Shown here one piece after another: positions 34,683 through 43,277 of a stretch of 64,000 nucleotides of DNA. The stretch is taken from assembly GCF_002261215.1 (NCBI RefSeq), contig NZ_NEVS01000004.1, positions 3,906,001-3,970,000 of the forward strand. Reading direction: 5' to 3'. Under the pieces are notes generated by a model that was given only the letters and a program-made list of their open reading frames with translations, ran no database searches and was not told the origin of the DNA. Position 1 is the first letter of the stretch. Every line of letters begins with the position of its first letter. The stretch comes from Bordetella genomosp. 11 (lineage in GTDB: Bacteria; Pseudomonadota; Gammaproteobacteria; Burkholderiales; Burkholderiaceae_B). The position numbers and the translations under genes were made by a program.

Positions 34683-36614
34683 ATGGACCTCGCCATGCAC
34701 GTGTTTTACGAAGACGACGGCCAGTTCAAGGCCGGACATATCCTTTCCGAAGCGGACGCCAGCCTGCAGGTAGAGTCCGAATCGGGCAAGCGCAGCAAGA
34801 TCAAGCGGGCCAACGCGATCTTCACTTTTTCCGCGCCCGAGCCGGCGGAACTGCTGCGCCAGGCGGAAGCGGCCGCGGAAGATATCGACCTGCAATTCCT
34901 GTGGGAATGCGCGCCGCAGGAAGAATTCGATTCGCCCGCGCTGGCGGCCGACTATTACGGCCACGCGCCCTCGCCGACCGAACAGGCGGCGCTGCTGCTG
35001 CGCCTGCATAGCGCGCCGGCGTATTTCCATCGACGCGGCAAGGGGCGCTATCGCCCGGCGCCGCCCGACATCCTGGCCGCGGCGCTGGCCGCCATCGAGA
35101 AAAAGGCCCAGCAGGCCGCCCGCCAGCAGCAATGGGTGGAAGAAATGGTCGCCGGCCAGCTGCCGGAGGAAATCGCGGCCATGGCCGAAACGCTGGTCGT
35201 GCGTCCCGACAAGAACACGATGCAGTGGAAGGCACTGGAAAGCGCCTGCTCGCGGCTGCACAAAAGCCCGGACCGCCTGCTGCTGGAACTGGGCGCGTTC
35301 CCGCACGCGCTGGCCTTGCACAAGCATCGTTTCCTGGCCCAGTACTTTCCCCGCGGCACGGGCTTTCCGGAGGTCGCGATCCCCATGCCGGACCGCGAGC
35401 TGCCGCTGGCGGACGCCGAGATCTATTCCGTGGACGACGTCACGACGACCGAGATCGACGACGCCCTGTCGGTGTCCGTCCTGCCGGACGGCAAGGTACG
35501 CGCCGGCATCCACGTCGCGGCGCCCGGACTGGTCGTCACGCGCGGCAGCGAACTGGACAAGCTGGCGCGTGCCCGGCTGTCCACCGTCTATATGCCCGGC
35601 GACAAGATCCCCATGCAGCCGGACGCGGTCATCCGGGCGTTTTCGCTCGACGCCGGCCGCGAAGTGCCGGCCTTGTCGCTGTATGTGACCGCGGACCCGG
35701 ATACCGGCGAGATCCTCGCGTCCGAAAGCCGGATCGAGCGTATCGTCGTGAAGGAAAACCTGCGGCACAACCAGTTGGACGAGACGGTTACCGAAGCCGC
35801 GCTGGACGACCCGCAGGCGCCCCTGCCCTATGCCGAATGGCTGCGTCCGCTGTGGCGGCTGGCACGCTCGCTGTCCGCCAGGCGCGACGAAGTACGCGGC
35901 AAGCCCGAGAACAACAGCCGCGTCGAATACAGCTATTACGTGGACGGCGACCCCGACGATCCCGACACCCCGGTACGGCTGGTACCGCGCAAGCGCAACG
36001 CGCCCCTGGACCGCATGGTGGCCGAATACATGATCCTGGCCAACAATCTGTGGGGCGGCCTGCTGGCGCAGCATGGCGTGCCGGGCATCTACCGCTCGCA
36101 GCAGGCCGGCCGCGTGCGGATGAGTACGCAGCCCCTGCCGCACGAGGCCATCGGCGTGCCGCAATATGCCTGGAGCACCTCGCCGCTGCGCCGCTACGTC
36201 GACCTGGTGAACCAGTGGCAGCTGATCGCCTCCGTCGACAACGGCGTGTCGGCGCGCCTGGTCGCGCCCTTCAAGCCGCGCGACGCGGACCTGTTCGCCA
36301 TCATCGGCGCCTTCGATGCGCAGTACGCCGCGTGGGGCGACTTCCAGAACACCATGGAACGATACTGGTGCCTGCGCTGGCTGGCGCAGCAAGGGATCGC
36401 GCGCACCACGGCCAGCGTGCTGCGCGACGACCTGGTGCGGCTCAATAACGCGCCGCTGGTGACGCGCGTGGGCGGCCTTCCCGCGCTGGCGCGCGGCACG
36501 CAAGTGGAGATCGACCTGCTGGATCGCGACGAACTGACGCTGGAAGTGGAATGCCGCTTTGTCGGCGAACTGACGGCGGCGGCATCCGACGAAGGCGAAG
36601 CCGAAACCGAATAA
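34683..36614 (+). CDS. RNase II-family exoribonuclease-like protein with altered signature
   Basis: 643 residues, about the size of E. coli RNase II. The RNB domain spans about residues 230-540: VDDVTTTEIDDALSVSV, RIVVKENLRHNQLDE, APLDRMVAEYMILANNLWGG and YAWSTSPLRRYVDLVNQWQL. Compared with E. coli RNase II as I recall it, the Asp quartet reads D-x5-E-x-D-D (Asp207 replaced by Glu), and the usual IADP is VAAP in GIHVAAPGLVV. The C-terminal TSPLRRY Arg is kept. An S1-like end is not obvious. It may be an active 3'-5' RNase of a divergent subfamily or one with changed metal binding. The ATG at codon 5 (MHVFYEDDG) is an alternative start. Confidence 0.85.
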   Translation: MDLAMHVFYEDDGQFKAGHILSEADASLQVESESGKRSKIKRANAIFTFSAPEPAELLRQAEAAAEDIDLQFLWECAPQEEFDSPALAADYYGHAPSPTEQAALLLRLHSAPAYFHRRGKGRYRPAPPDILAAALAAIEKKAQQAARQQQWVEEMVAGQLPEEIAAMAETLVVRPDKNTMQWKALESACSRLHKSPDRLLLELGAFPHALALHKHRFLAQYFPRGTGFPEVAIPMPDRELPLADAEIYSVDDVTTTEIDDALSVSVLPDGKVRAGIHVAAPGLVVTRGSELDKLARARLSTVYMPGDKIPMQPDAVIRAFSLDAGREVPALSLYVTADPDTGEILASESRIERIVVKENLRHNQLDETVTEAALDDPQAPLPYAEWLRPLWRLARSLSARRDEVRGKPENNSRVEYSYYVDGDPDDPDTPVRLVPRKRNAPLDRMVAEYMILANNLWGGLLAQHGVPGIYRSQQAGRVRMSTQPLPHEAIGVPQYAWSTSPLRRYVDLVNQWQLIASVDNGVSARLVAPFKPRDADLFAIIGAFDAQYAAWGDFQNTMERYWCLRWLAQQGIARTTASVLRDDLVRLNNAPLVTRVGGLPALARGTQVEIDLLDRDELTLEVECRFVGELTAAASDEGEAETE

Positions 36615-36666
36615 CGCAGCACGGCGATCGCCTCTGTGGCCGGGCCGGATGCGGGAGGAAGACACC

Positions 36667-37338
36667 ATGCGGATACTTCTGGTCGAAGACAATGCCGACC
36701 TGGGCGACGCCATCGAAAGCAAGCTGCGCGCGTCCGGCCACAGCGTGGAATGGGTGCGTGACGGCGAAAGCGCCCTGCGATGGAGCCGCCACGAGGAATG
36801 GGATGCCCTGGTGCTGGACATCATGCTGCCGGGCAAGAGCGGCTTCGACGTCATCCGCGAACTGCGCGCGTCGGGCACGGACGCGCCGGTCCTGGTGGTG
36901 ACCGCGCGCGCGGAGATCGAGGACAAGATCGATATGCTGGATCTGGGCGCCGACGATTACCTGGTCAAGCCTTTCGACCTGCGCGAACTGGAAGCGCGGC
37001 TGCGCGCCCTGCTGCGCCGGCCGGCGGGCCGCACCACCAGCGTCGCGGTGCACGGCAACCTGACCCTGGACGTGGCCGGGCGCACGGCGCACATTGCCGG
37101 CGTGCCGGTCACCCTGGGACGGCGCGAGTTCCGCCTGCTGGAGATCCTGCTCGATCGCATGGGCAGCACCGTCGCCAAGGAAAGATTGATGAGCCAGCTG
37201 TTCGACCTGGACGACGTCCTGCCCAATGCGCTGGAGCTCCTGGTTTCGCGCCTGCGCCGCAAGATCGCCGACGCGACCGTCGACATCGTGACCGTGCGCG
37301 GTGTCGGCTACCAGGCACGCCTGCACGAACCCTCGTAG
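36667..37338 (+). CDS. OmpR/PhoB-family response regulator
   Basis: 223 residues from the ATG at 36667, with GGAGGA eight bases upstream. The receiver domain shows RILLVEDNADLGDAI, phospho-acceptor D51 in LVLDIMLPGKSGF, and the switch Thr and Lys in VVTARAEIEDK and DDYLVKPFDLREL. The C-terminal winged helix has TLGRREFRLLEILLDRMGS and the wing VDIVTVRGVGYQAR. It lies 7 bp before the sensor kinase gene and should control the adjoining ABC importer. Confidence 0.95.
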   Translation: MRILLVEDNADLGDAIESKLRASGHSVEWVRDGESALRWSRHEEWDALVLDIMLPGKSGFDVIRELRASGTDAPVLVVTARAEIEDKIDMLDLGADDYLVKPFDLRELEARLRALLRRPAGRTTSVAVHGNLTLDVAGRTAHIAGVPVTLGRREFRLLEILLDRMGSTVAKERLMSQLFDLDDVLPNALELLVSRLRRKIADATVDIVTVRGVGYQARLHEPS

Positions 37339-37345
37339 GCCCCGA

Positions 37346-39976
37346 ATGAGCATCGGCGCGGCATCTTCCATACGCGGACGCGTATTCGCCCTGGGCTGCC
37401 TGCTGCTGGTATGCGCCTCCGTCGCGGTCAGCCTGTTCCTGCGCGATTACGCGCACCGCGCCGCGGATCGCGCCTTCGACCGCTTGCTCGCGGCTTCGGC
37501 GCTGACCATCGCGGGCTCGGTGCAGATCGACGAAAACGACGTCGTCGCCGAACCGCCGTTTTCATCGCTGGCCATGCTGTCGGGCAACGATCGCGTTTTC
37601 TACAGCGTGCTCAATGCCGCCGGCAAACCGATCACGGGTTACGACGACCTTGCCCCCGGGTTGCCGCTGGCGCAGTCGGCGGCACCGGTGTTTTCGGATG
37701 CCACCTACCACGACGAACCGATACGCATCGCCACCGTGGGGCGTTTGATCTCCGCCGGCCGCCACGCCGGCTGGGTCACCATCCGGGTAGCCGAGACGCG
37801 CGACTCGCGCGATGCGCTGGCGGCGGAGATCCTGAACCGCAGCGCCCTCCCCCTGCTGGTCGTGGTACCGGTGGCACTGGCGCTGCTGTGGTTCGGCATC
37901 CAGCGGGCCTTCGCGCCGCTGGTATTGATCGAACGTTCGCTGCGCGCCCGCGCGCCGGACGACCTGACGCCGCTCGACGCCCCGGTGCCGCGCGAGGTCA
38001 AGGGGCTGGCCGAGGCGCTGAACGGCTTTATGCGCCGCCTGGGCGGCATCATGTCTTCCTTGAACAATCTGGTTGCCGATGCCGCGCATCAGGTGCGCAC
38101 GCCGCTGGCATCGCTGCGCGCACAGGCGGAGGTCGCCATGGACGAAACGGACCCTGACCGCCTGCGCGCCCGCGTCGCCCGCATCCACCAGAACGCCACG
38201 CACGCCAGCCAGCTGATCAACCAATTGCTGATGGATGCCACCATCACCCACCGCCTCGGCATGCGCGGACATGCGTCCGTGGGCATCGCCGAGACCATCA
38301 ACGAAACGCGCCGCCGCATCGGCCCCCTGGACGCGCAGCGCCTGCGCATCGCCATCGCGCCGGAAGTGCGACGGGCGCGCGTGGTGGGCGACCGGGTGGC
38401 GCTGCGCGAAATGCTGCGCAACCTGGTGGACAACGCCCTGCGGTACGCGCCGGAGGGGCCGGTAGAGATCCAGGCCACGCCCGTGGCGGGCTACCGTGTC
38501 GCATTGACGGTGAACGACTGCGGGCCCGGCATCGCCGATGACGAGAAGCAAGCCGTGCAGCAGCGGTTCACGCGCGGCAGCACCGGCGAAGGCACGCCGG
38601 GATCGGGATTGGGCCTGTCCATCGCCAAGACGGTGGCCGAGGCGCACGGCGGCGCCCTGTGGTTGCAGGACCGCCCTGGCGGGGGGCTGTCGGCGCGCGT
38701 GATCCTGCCGCGAGCCCGGCCGGTGTACCCGCGTGCCTTGCTGGCAGTGGCGGCGGCCATGGTGGGCTTGCTGGCGTGGACGCCGGCGCCGGTGCGCGCG
38801 GCGGCGTGGGAAAAGACGGTGGCGCAGGCGGCAGGGGAACAGACCTCGACGCAGACGCCGGCGCAATCGCAGCTTCAGCCTCAACCCCAGCCGCAAACGG
38901 AAGGACAGCCACGGCCCCCAGCCGCGCAGCCCGCGGGCGCGTCCGCGCCGCTGACGATCACCCGCTTCCTCGCCCCGCAGCCGTCGGACCGCGTGCTGGT
39001 GATCGCCGGCACGACCGACACGCCGGCCGCCGCGCCGCTAATCGTCGCCTTCCAGGCCGTGCAGCCCGATGTGACGGTGGAGTATCGCGAGATGGGCAGC
39101 CGCGAACTGTACGAGGCCACGGTGGCCGGCCGCTTGAAGGACGCCGACGTCCTGATCAGTTCGGCGGCGGATCTGCAGATCCGCCTGGCCAATGACGGCT
39201 ACGCCATGCGCTACGACGCCCCCGGCGCGGACCGCCTGCCATCGTGGGCCGTCTGGCGCGACGAGGTGTTCGGCTTCGCCTTCGAGCCCGCGGTCATCGC
39301 CTACAACCCGCGCCGCTTTACCGAAGCGACGGTGCCCCGTTCGCGGCAGGAACTGCTCCGCCTGCTGGAAACGGATCGCGCGAAACTGCACGGCCGCGTC
39401 GGCACCTATGACATCGGCCGCAGCAGCGTCGGACAACTGCTGGCGGAAGAGGACGAACAGGTGTCGTCCAACTTCTGGGGCCTGACCAATGCGCTGGGCC
39501 AGGTCGGCGTGCGCCTGAGCGCCACCACGGCCGACATCCTGAATGCCATCGAAAACGATGAGCTGGATATCGGCTACAACGTCCTGGGATCCTATGCATT
39601 GGCACGGCGGGCGGCGGGACGAAGGATAGGCGTGATATTCCCGCAGGATTACGTTTTGGTGCTACCGCGTTCCGCGCTCATCGCGCGCCATGCGCCCCAT
39701 CCCGCGCTGGGACGCGCGCTCATCGACTGGCTGCTTTCACCGGCGGGCCAGACGGAGATCTCGAACGTCAGCGGCCTGGGGCCCATGGTCGACGACAGCG
39801 GTACGGGATGGAGCACGGGCACGGCCCTGATGGGTTCCCAGGCCATCGTGCAACCCGTGGTGCTCGGCCCCGCGCTTCTGGTGGGCCTGGACCGCCAGCG
39901 CCACGCCCGCTTCGTGCAGAACTGGACCCGGCTGGTCACCGACACGCCGGCGGTGGGCAAGCCCGCCGGTCCCTAG
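37346..39976 (+). CDS. Hybrid sensor: histidine kinase fused to an ABC solute-binding domain
   Basis: 876 residues from the ATG at 37346. Order: TM1 (13-32); short TctE-like N-terminal sensor loop (33-166); TM2 (167-186); HAMP-like linker (187-235); HisKA with H248 in ADAAHQVRTPLASL; HATPase with N363 in LVDNALRYAPE, DCGPG (391-395) and GSGLGLSIAK (419-); then a third hydrophobic segment (464-481), a Pro/Gln/Thr-rich linker (490-535) and a solute-binding domain (536-876). The last part aligns with the binding protein encoded next (40173-41267): LPSWAVWRD, TYDIGRSSVG, IGYNVLGSY and FPQDYVLVL all sit at a constant offset of 502 residues. The third segment would place this domain in the periplasm. 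Kinase residues are intact. I infer that the sensor reads ligand directly through its own receptor paralogue; a plain gene fusion with loss of a start is the alternative. Confidence 0.9.
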   Translation: MSIGAASSIRGRVFALGCLLLVCASVAVSLFLRDYAHRAADRAFDRLLAASALTIAGSVQIDENDVVAEPPFSSLAMLSGNDRVFYSVLNAAGKPITGYDDLAPGLPLAQSAAPVFSDATYHDEPIRIATVGRLISAGRHAGWVTIRVAETRDSRDALAAEILNRSALPLLVVVPVALALLWFGIQRAFAPLVLIERSLRARAPDDLTPLDAPVPREVKGLAEALNGFMRRLGGIMSSLNNLVADAAHQVRTPLASLRAQAEVAMDETDPDRLRARVARIHQNATHASQLINQLLMDATITHRLGMRGHASVGIAETINETRRRIGPLDAQRLRIAIAPEVRRARVVGDRVALREMLRNLVDNALRYAPEGPVEIQATPVAGYRVALTVNDCGPGIADDEKQAVQQRFTRGSTGEGTPGSGLGLSIAKTVAEAHGGALWLQDRPGGGLSARVILPRARPVYPRALLAVAAAMVGLLAWTPAPVRAAAWEKTVAQAAGEQTSTQTPAQSQLQPQPQPQTEGQPRPPAAQPAGASAPLTITRFLAPQPSDRVLVIAGTTDTPAAAPLIVAFQAVQPDVTVEYREMGSRELYEATVAGRLKDADVLISSAADLQIRLANDGYAMRYDAPGADRLPSWAVWRDEVFGFAFEPAVIAYNPRRFTEATVPRSRQELLRLLETDRAKLHGRVGTYDIGRSSVGQLLAEEDEQVSSNFWGLTNALGQVGVRLSATTADILNAIENDELDIGYNVLGSYALARRAAGRRIGVIFPQDYVLVLPRSALIARHAPHPALGRALIDWLLSPAGQTEISNVSGLGPMVDDSGTGWSTGTALMGSQAIVQPVVLGPALLVGLDRQRHARFVQNWTRLVTDTPAVGKPAGP

Positions 39977-40026
39977 CGGGACGATTCTGCCGGCGCGGGC
40001 CGTTCTTCGCCGCGCGAGTTCTCGCG

Positions 40027-40059
40027 GACGGGCCGCCGGCACGCGTCCGGCGGCCCGTC
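40027..40059 (+). other. Strong hairpin between the sensor and binding-protein genes
   Basis: GACGGGCCGCCGG (40027-40039) pairs perfectly over 13 bp with 40047-40059 around a 7-base loop. It lies 51 bases after the sensor stop and 113 bases before the binding-protein start. There is no T-run. It could limit read-through from the regulatory genes or protect the end of one message, allowing the importer to be expressed separately. Confidence 0.6.
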
Positions 40060-40172
40060 CACGGCCGTGGCGGCCCTCTGCTCCATGACAGGACGGCGAC
40101 AGCATGCGGCCACTAAGATGCGCCCACGCTGGCGCCCGTCCAGCTTCACGATACCAACTGGAGAAGACAACC

Positions 40173-41267
40173 ATGTTCGTCCCGTCACGCCTGGCGGTGG
40201 CCTGCGCCGCCGCTTTCTCCCTGACTGCCGCGAACGCGCTGGCCCAAGCGCCCGCCGGCTATCCGTCGGATTACCAGAAGATCATCGACGGCGCCAAGAA
40301 AGAAGGCACGGTGATCATCTATTCGACGACGGACACCAAAACCGCCGACCCCATCATCAAGGGCTTCGAAGCCACCTATCCGGGCGTCAAGGTCGAATAC
40401 AACGACATGAACAGCACGGAGCTCTATAACCGCTATATCAGCGAGCAGGCTTCCGGCGGCGCCAGCGGCGACGTGGTGTGGAGTTCGTCGATGGATTCCG
40501 CCCTGCAGCTGGCCAAGGATTACGCGCTGCAATACAAATCGCCGGAGGGCGGCAAGCTGCCCGCCTGGGCGGTGTGGAAGGATGCCGCCTACGGCACGAC
40601 CTACGAGCCGGCGGTGTTCATCTACAACAAGCGCCTGGTCCCGCAAGCCGACGTGCCGAAGACGCACGCCGACCTGGCCAAGCTGGTGGCAACGCAAACG
40701 GACAAGTACAAGAACAAGGTCACGACGTACGACATCGAGAAGTCCGCGGTGGGCTTCATGCTGGCCGTGCAGGACAAGGTGAACGATCCGCACTACTTCG
40801 ATACCTTGCGCGATACCGCCAAGGGCGGCCTGGTGGTGCAATCGTCCACCGGCACGATGATGGAGCGCGTCTCGTCCGGCGAGAACCTGATCGGCTACAA
40901 CATCCTGGGCTCGTACGCCGAAGCACGCGCCCGCAAGGACGCTTCGCTCGGCATCGTCTATCCGACCGACTACACGCTGGTGCTGTCGCGCGTGGCCTTC
41001 ATCAGCAAGAAGTCCAAGCATCGCAACGCGGCCAAGCTGTGGCTGGATTACCTGCTGTCGCAGAAGGGCCAGGACCTGGTCGCCAACAAGGCCGACATGG
41101 CGTCGATCCGCGACGACATCCCGGGCGACAACGACGTCGACGGCCTGACCAAGAAGCTGGGCAAGTCGCTCAAGCCCATCCCCGTCAACGAAACGCTGCT
41201 GGACTACCTGCAGCAGAAGAAGCGCCTGGAATTCATCAACGACTGGCGCAAGGCCGCGGGCAAGTAA
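40173..41267 (+). CDS. ABC transporter solute-binding protein (FbpA/AfuA/PgtC superfamily)
   Basis: 364 residues from the ATG at 40173, with GGAGA upstream. Signal peptide residues 1-24 (cleavage after NALA). The mature protein has the type II binding-protein pattern: GTVIIYSTTDTKTADPIIKG, YPGVKVEYNDMNSTELYN, LPAWAVWKD (129-137), TYDIEKSAVG (185-194), IGYNILGSY (240-248) and YPTDYTLVL. Ferric-binding relatives carry adjacent tyrosines in the region corresponding to IGYNILGSY; these are absent here, so free Fe3+ is less likely, and phosphorylated sugars, phosphonates or phosphoglycerate are alternatives. It is the receptor for the permease and ATPase that follow, and the paralogue of the sensor's C-terminal domain. 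Confidence 0.92.
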   Translation: MFVPSRLAVACAAAFSLTAANALAQAPAGYPSDYQKIIDGAKKEGTVIIYSTTDTKTADPIIKGFEATYPGVKVEYNDMNSTELYNRYISEQASGGASGDVVWSSSMDSALQLAKDYALQYKSPEGGKLPAWAVWKDAAYGTTYEPAVFIYNKRLVPQADVPKTHADLAKLVATQTDKYKNKVTTYDIEKSAVGFMLAVQDKVNDPHYFDTLRDTAKGGLVVQSSTGTMMERVSSGENLIGYNILGSYAEARARKDASLGIVYPTDYTLVLSRVAFISKKSKHRNAAKLWLDYLLSQKGQDLVANKADMASIRDDIPGDNDVDGLTKKLGKSLKPIPVNETLLDYLQQKKRLEFINDWRKAAGK

Positions 41268-41504
41268 GCCCGCCGGCAATCCGGGAACAGACCGCCGCGC
41301 CGGCAGGATGAGCGGCCCATGCCATACGGGCATGGCGCCAGCCGCCGCGCGGCGCGTGCCAAGGAACGGTCGGCGCGCGGACCGATATGGACCGTGCGCC
41401 GGGCGGGGCGGCAACGCCAAAAGCCATGCCGCCCCGTCCTTGCCGTACCGCGGTGCACGGCGCCGGCCATCCGGCGCTTTGCGCTCGAACACCAGGAAAT
41501 ATCC

Positions 41505-43277
41505 ATGCAGACATTGCGCACCAAATGGCAATCATTGCCGCGCGGCGTAGTGGTATTGATCACCGCCCTGGCCATTTACGTGCCGTTGTCGTTGATCGTG
41601 TACCAAAGCTTTCTTTCCGCGCCCTTCTTCTCGCCGTCGAAGGAAATCGGACTGGATGCCTTCCGCTTCATTTTCGACGACCCGGATTTCTACAAGGCGC
41701 TGGTCAGCGGCCTGATCCTTGCGTTCGGCCTGTTCATCATCGCCGTGCCGCTGGGCGGCATGCTGGCATTCCTGATGGTACGCACCGACCTGCCGGGACG
41801 GCACTGGATCCAGCCCCTGATCCTGGTGCCCGTTTTCGTCTCGCCGATGGTGCTGGGCTTCGGTTATGTGGTGGCCGCCGGACCGGTGGGATTCTTTTCG
41901 ATCTGGGCGAAGCAGCTGCTGGGATTCGTGCCGTGGAACGTGTATTCCATGACCAGCATCGTCATCATCGCCGGCCTGACGCACGTGCCGCACGCCTACC
42001 TGTACATTTCGTCCGCGCTGCGCAGCATGGGCTCGGACGTCGAGGAAGCCGCCCGGGTAACCGGCGCGTCGCCGCTGCGCGTGATGATGTCCGTCAGCCT
42101 GCCCATGGTGCGGCCGGCGCTGCTCTACGCCTCCGTTCTGCTGTTTTTCCTGGGGCTGGAAGTGTTCGGCCTGGTGCTGGTCCTGGGCGACCCGGAAGGC
42201 AACCTGGTGCTGGCCACCTATCTGTACAAGCTGACCAACAAGCTGGGCACGCCGTCGTACCACCTGATGGCGGCGGTGGCCGTGGTGCTGATCTGCATCA
42301 CCATTCCGCTGGTGGCCTTGCAGCGACGGCTGATGCGCACGGCCAATCGCTTCGTCACGGTCAAGGGCAAGGCCTCGCGCGCGCGGCCGCTGCCCCTGGG
42401 CAAGTGGCGCGGGCTGGCCAGCACGGTCGTATGGCTGTGGCTGATCGTCACGATCTTCGTGCCGCTGGCCGGTGTCGTGCTGCGCGCCTTCGTCTCGAAC
42501 TGGGGCATGGGCGTGTCGCTGCTGGACGTGCTGTCGCTGGACGCCTTCCGCTCGGTATGGGGCCAGCCGAACCTGCTGCGCGCCATCGTCAACTCGGTGG
42601 CCATCGGGGTATTCGGCGGGGCGCTCGCGGTGGTCTGCTATACCTTCATCGGCCTGGCCATGCACCGCAAGCCGGACCACGTCACGCGCTTCCTGGACTA
42701 CAGCGTGCTGGTGCCGCGCGCCGTACCGGGCCTGCTGGCCGGCCTGGCCTTCCTGTGGGTGTTCCTGTTCGTGCCGCTCTGGCTGGACAACTCCCTGGAC
42801 GAAGGCGGGCTGCTTTCCTTCCTGCCTTATACGGACTGGCTGCGGGACAACGTGGTGGAATGGCTGCGGTCCGTGCGCAGCACGATCTTCAGCGTATGGC
42901 TGGCCTACACCGTCGTGTGGATGGCTTATGGCCTGCGGCTGATTTCATCCACCCTGCTGCAGGTCGGTCCGGAACTGGAAGAAGCCGCGCGCAGCGCCGG
43001 GGCCCGCCGCGGACAGGTGACCCGCCACGTCACCGTGCCGCTGGCCCGCTACGGGCTGATCGGTTCCTGGCTATTGATGTTCCTGATCTTCGAGCGCGAA
43101 TACTCCACCGGGGTTTACCTGCTGTCGCCCGGCACGGAAACCATCGGCTCCATGCTGGTGTCGCTGTGGGCCGCGGGCGCCATCGACATCGTGGCGGCGC
43201 TCTCCTTTATCAATATCGCGCTGGTCGTCATCGGCCTGGGCATCGCCCTGCGATTCGGAGTGAAACTTCATGATTGA
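41505..43277 (+). CDS. Double-module ABC transporter permease (FbpB/AfuB-like)
   Basis: 590 residues from the ATG at 41505, with AGGAAAT upstream. Two fused permease modules of about six membrane segments each; each carries an EAA loop: EEAARVTGASPLRVMMSVSL in the first and EEAARSAGARRGQVTRHVTV in the second. Such fused permeases occur in the Fbp/Afu/Sfu type of importers with one permease polypeptide. The 237-bp gap before it contains no clear gene or terminator. The end overlaps the ATPase start by 8 bp. Confidence 0.93.
   Translation: MQTLRTKWQSLPRGVVVLITALAIYVPLSLIVYQSFLSAPFFSPSKEIGLDAFRFIFDDPDFYKALVSGLILAFGLFIIAVPLGGMLAFLMVRTDLPGRHWIQPLILVPVFVSPMVLGFGYVVAAGPVGFFSIWAKQLLGFVPWNVYSMTSIVIIAGLTHVPHAYLYISSALRSMGSDVEEAARVTGASPLRVMMSVSLPMVRPALLYASVLLFFLGLEVFGLVLVLGDPEGNLVLATYLYKLTNKLGTPSYHLMAAVAVVLICITIPLVALQRRLMRTANRFVTVKGKASRARPLPLGKWRGLASTVVWLWLIVTIFVPLAGVVLRAFVSNWGMGVSLLDVLSLDAFRSVWGQPNLLRAIVNSVAIGVFGGALAVVCYTFIGLAMHRKPDHVTRFLDYSVLVPRAVPGLLAGLAFLWVFLFVPLWLDNSLDEGGLLSFLPYTDWLRDNVVEWLRSVRSTIFSVWLAYTVVWMAYGLRLISSTLLQVGPELEEAARSAGARRGQVTRHVTVPLARYGLIGSWLLMFLIFEREYSTGVYLLSPGTETIGSMLVSLWAAGAIDIVAALSFINIALVVIGLGIALRFGVKLHD

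Noticed and set aside
37346..39976. Fusion as an artefact of a missed stop or frameshift
   Set aside because: The reading frame is continuous, codon usage is even, and the junction has its own membrane segment and linker rather than a truncated signal peptide. An assembly or base error cannot be wholly excluded from one sequence.
40173..41267. Calling the receptor a ferric-iron binding protein
   Set aside because: The adjacent-tyrosine motif expected in FbpA-type iron sites is not seen; only the superfamily is supported.
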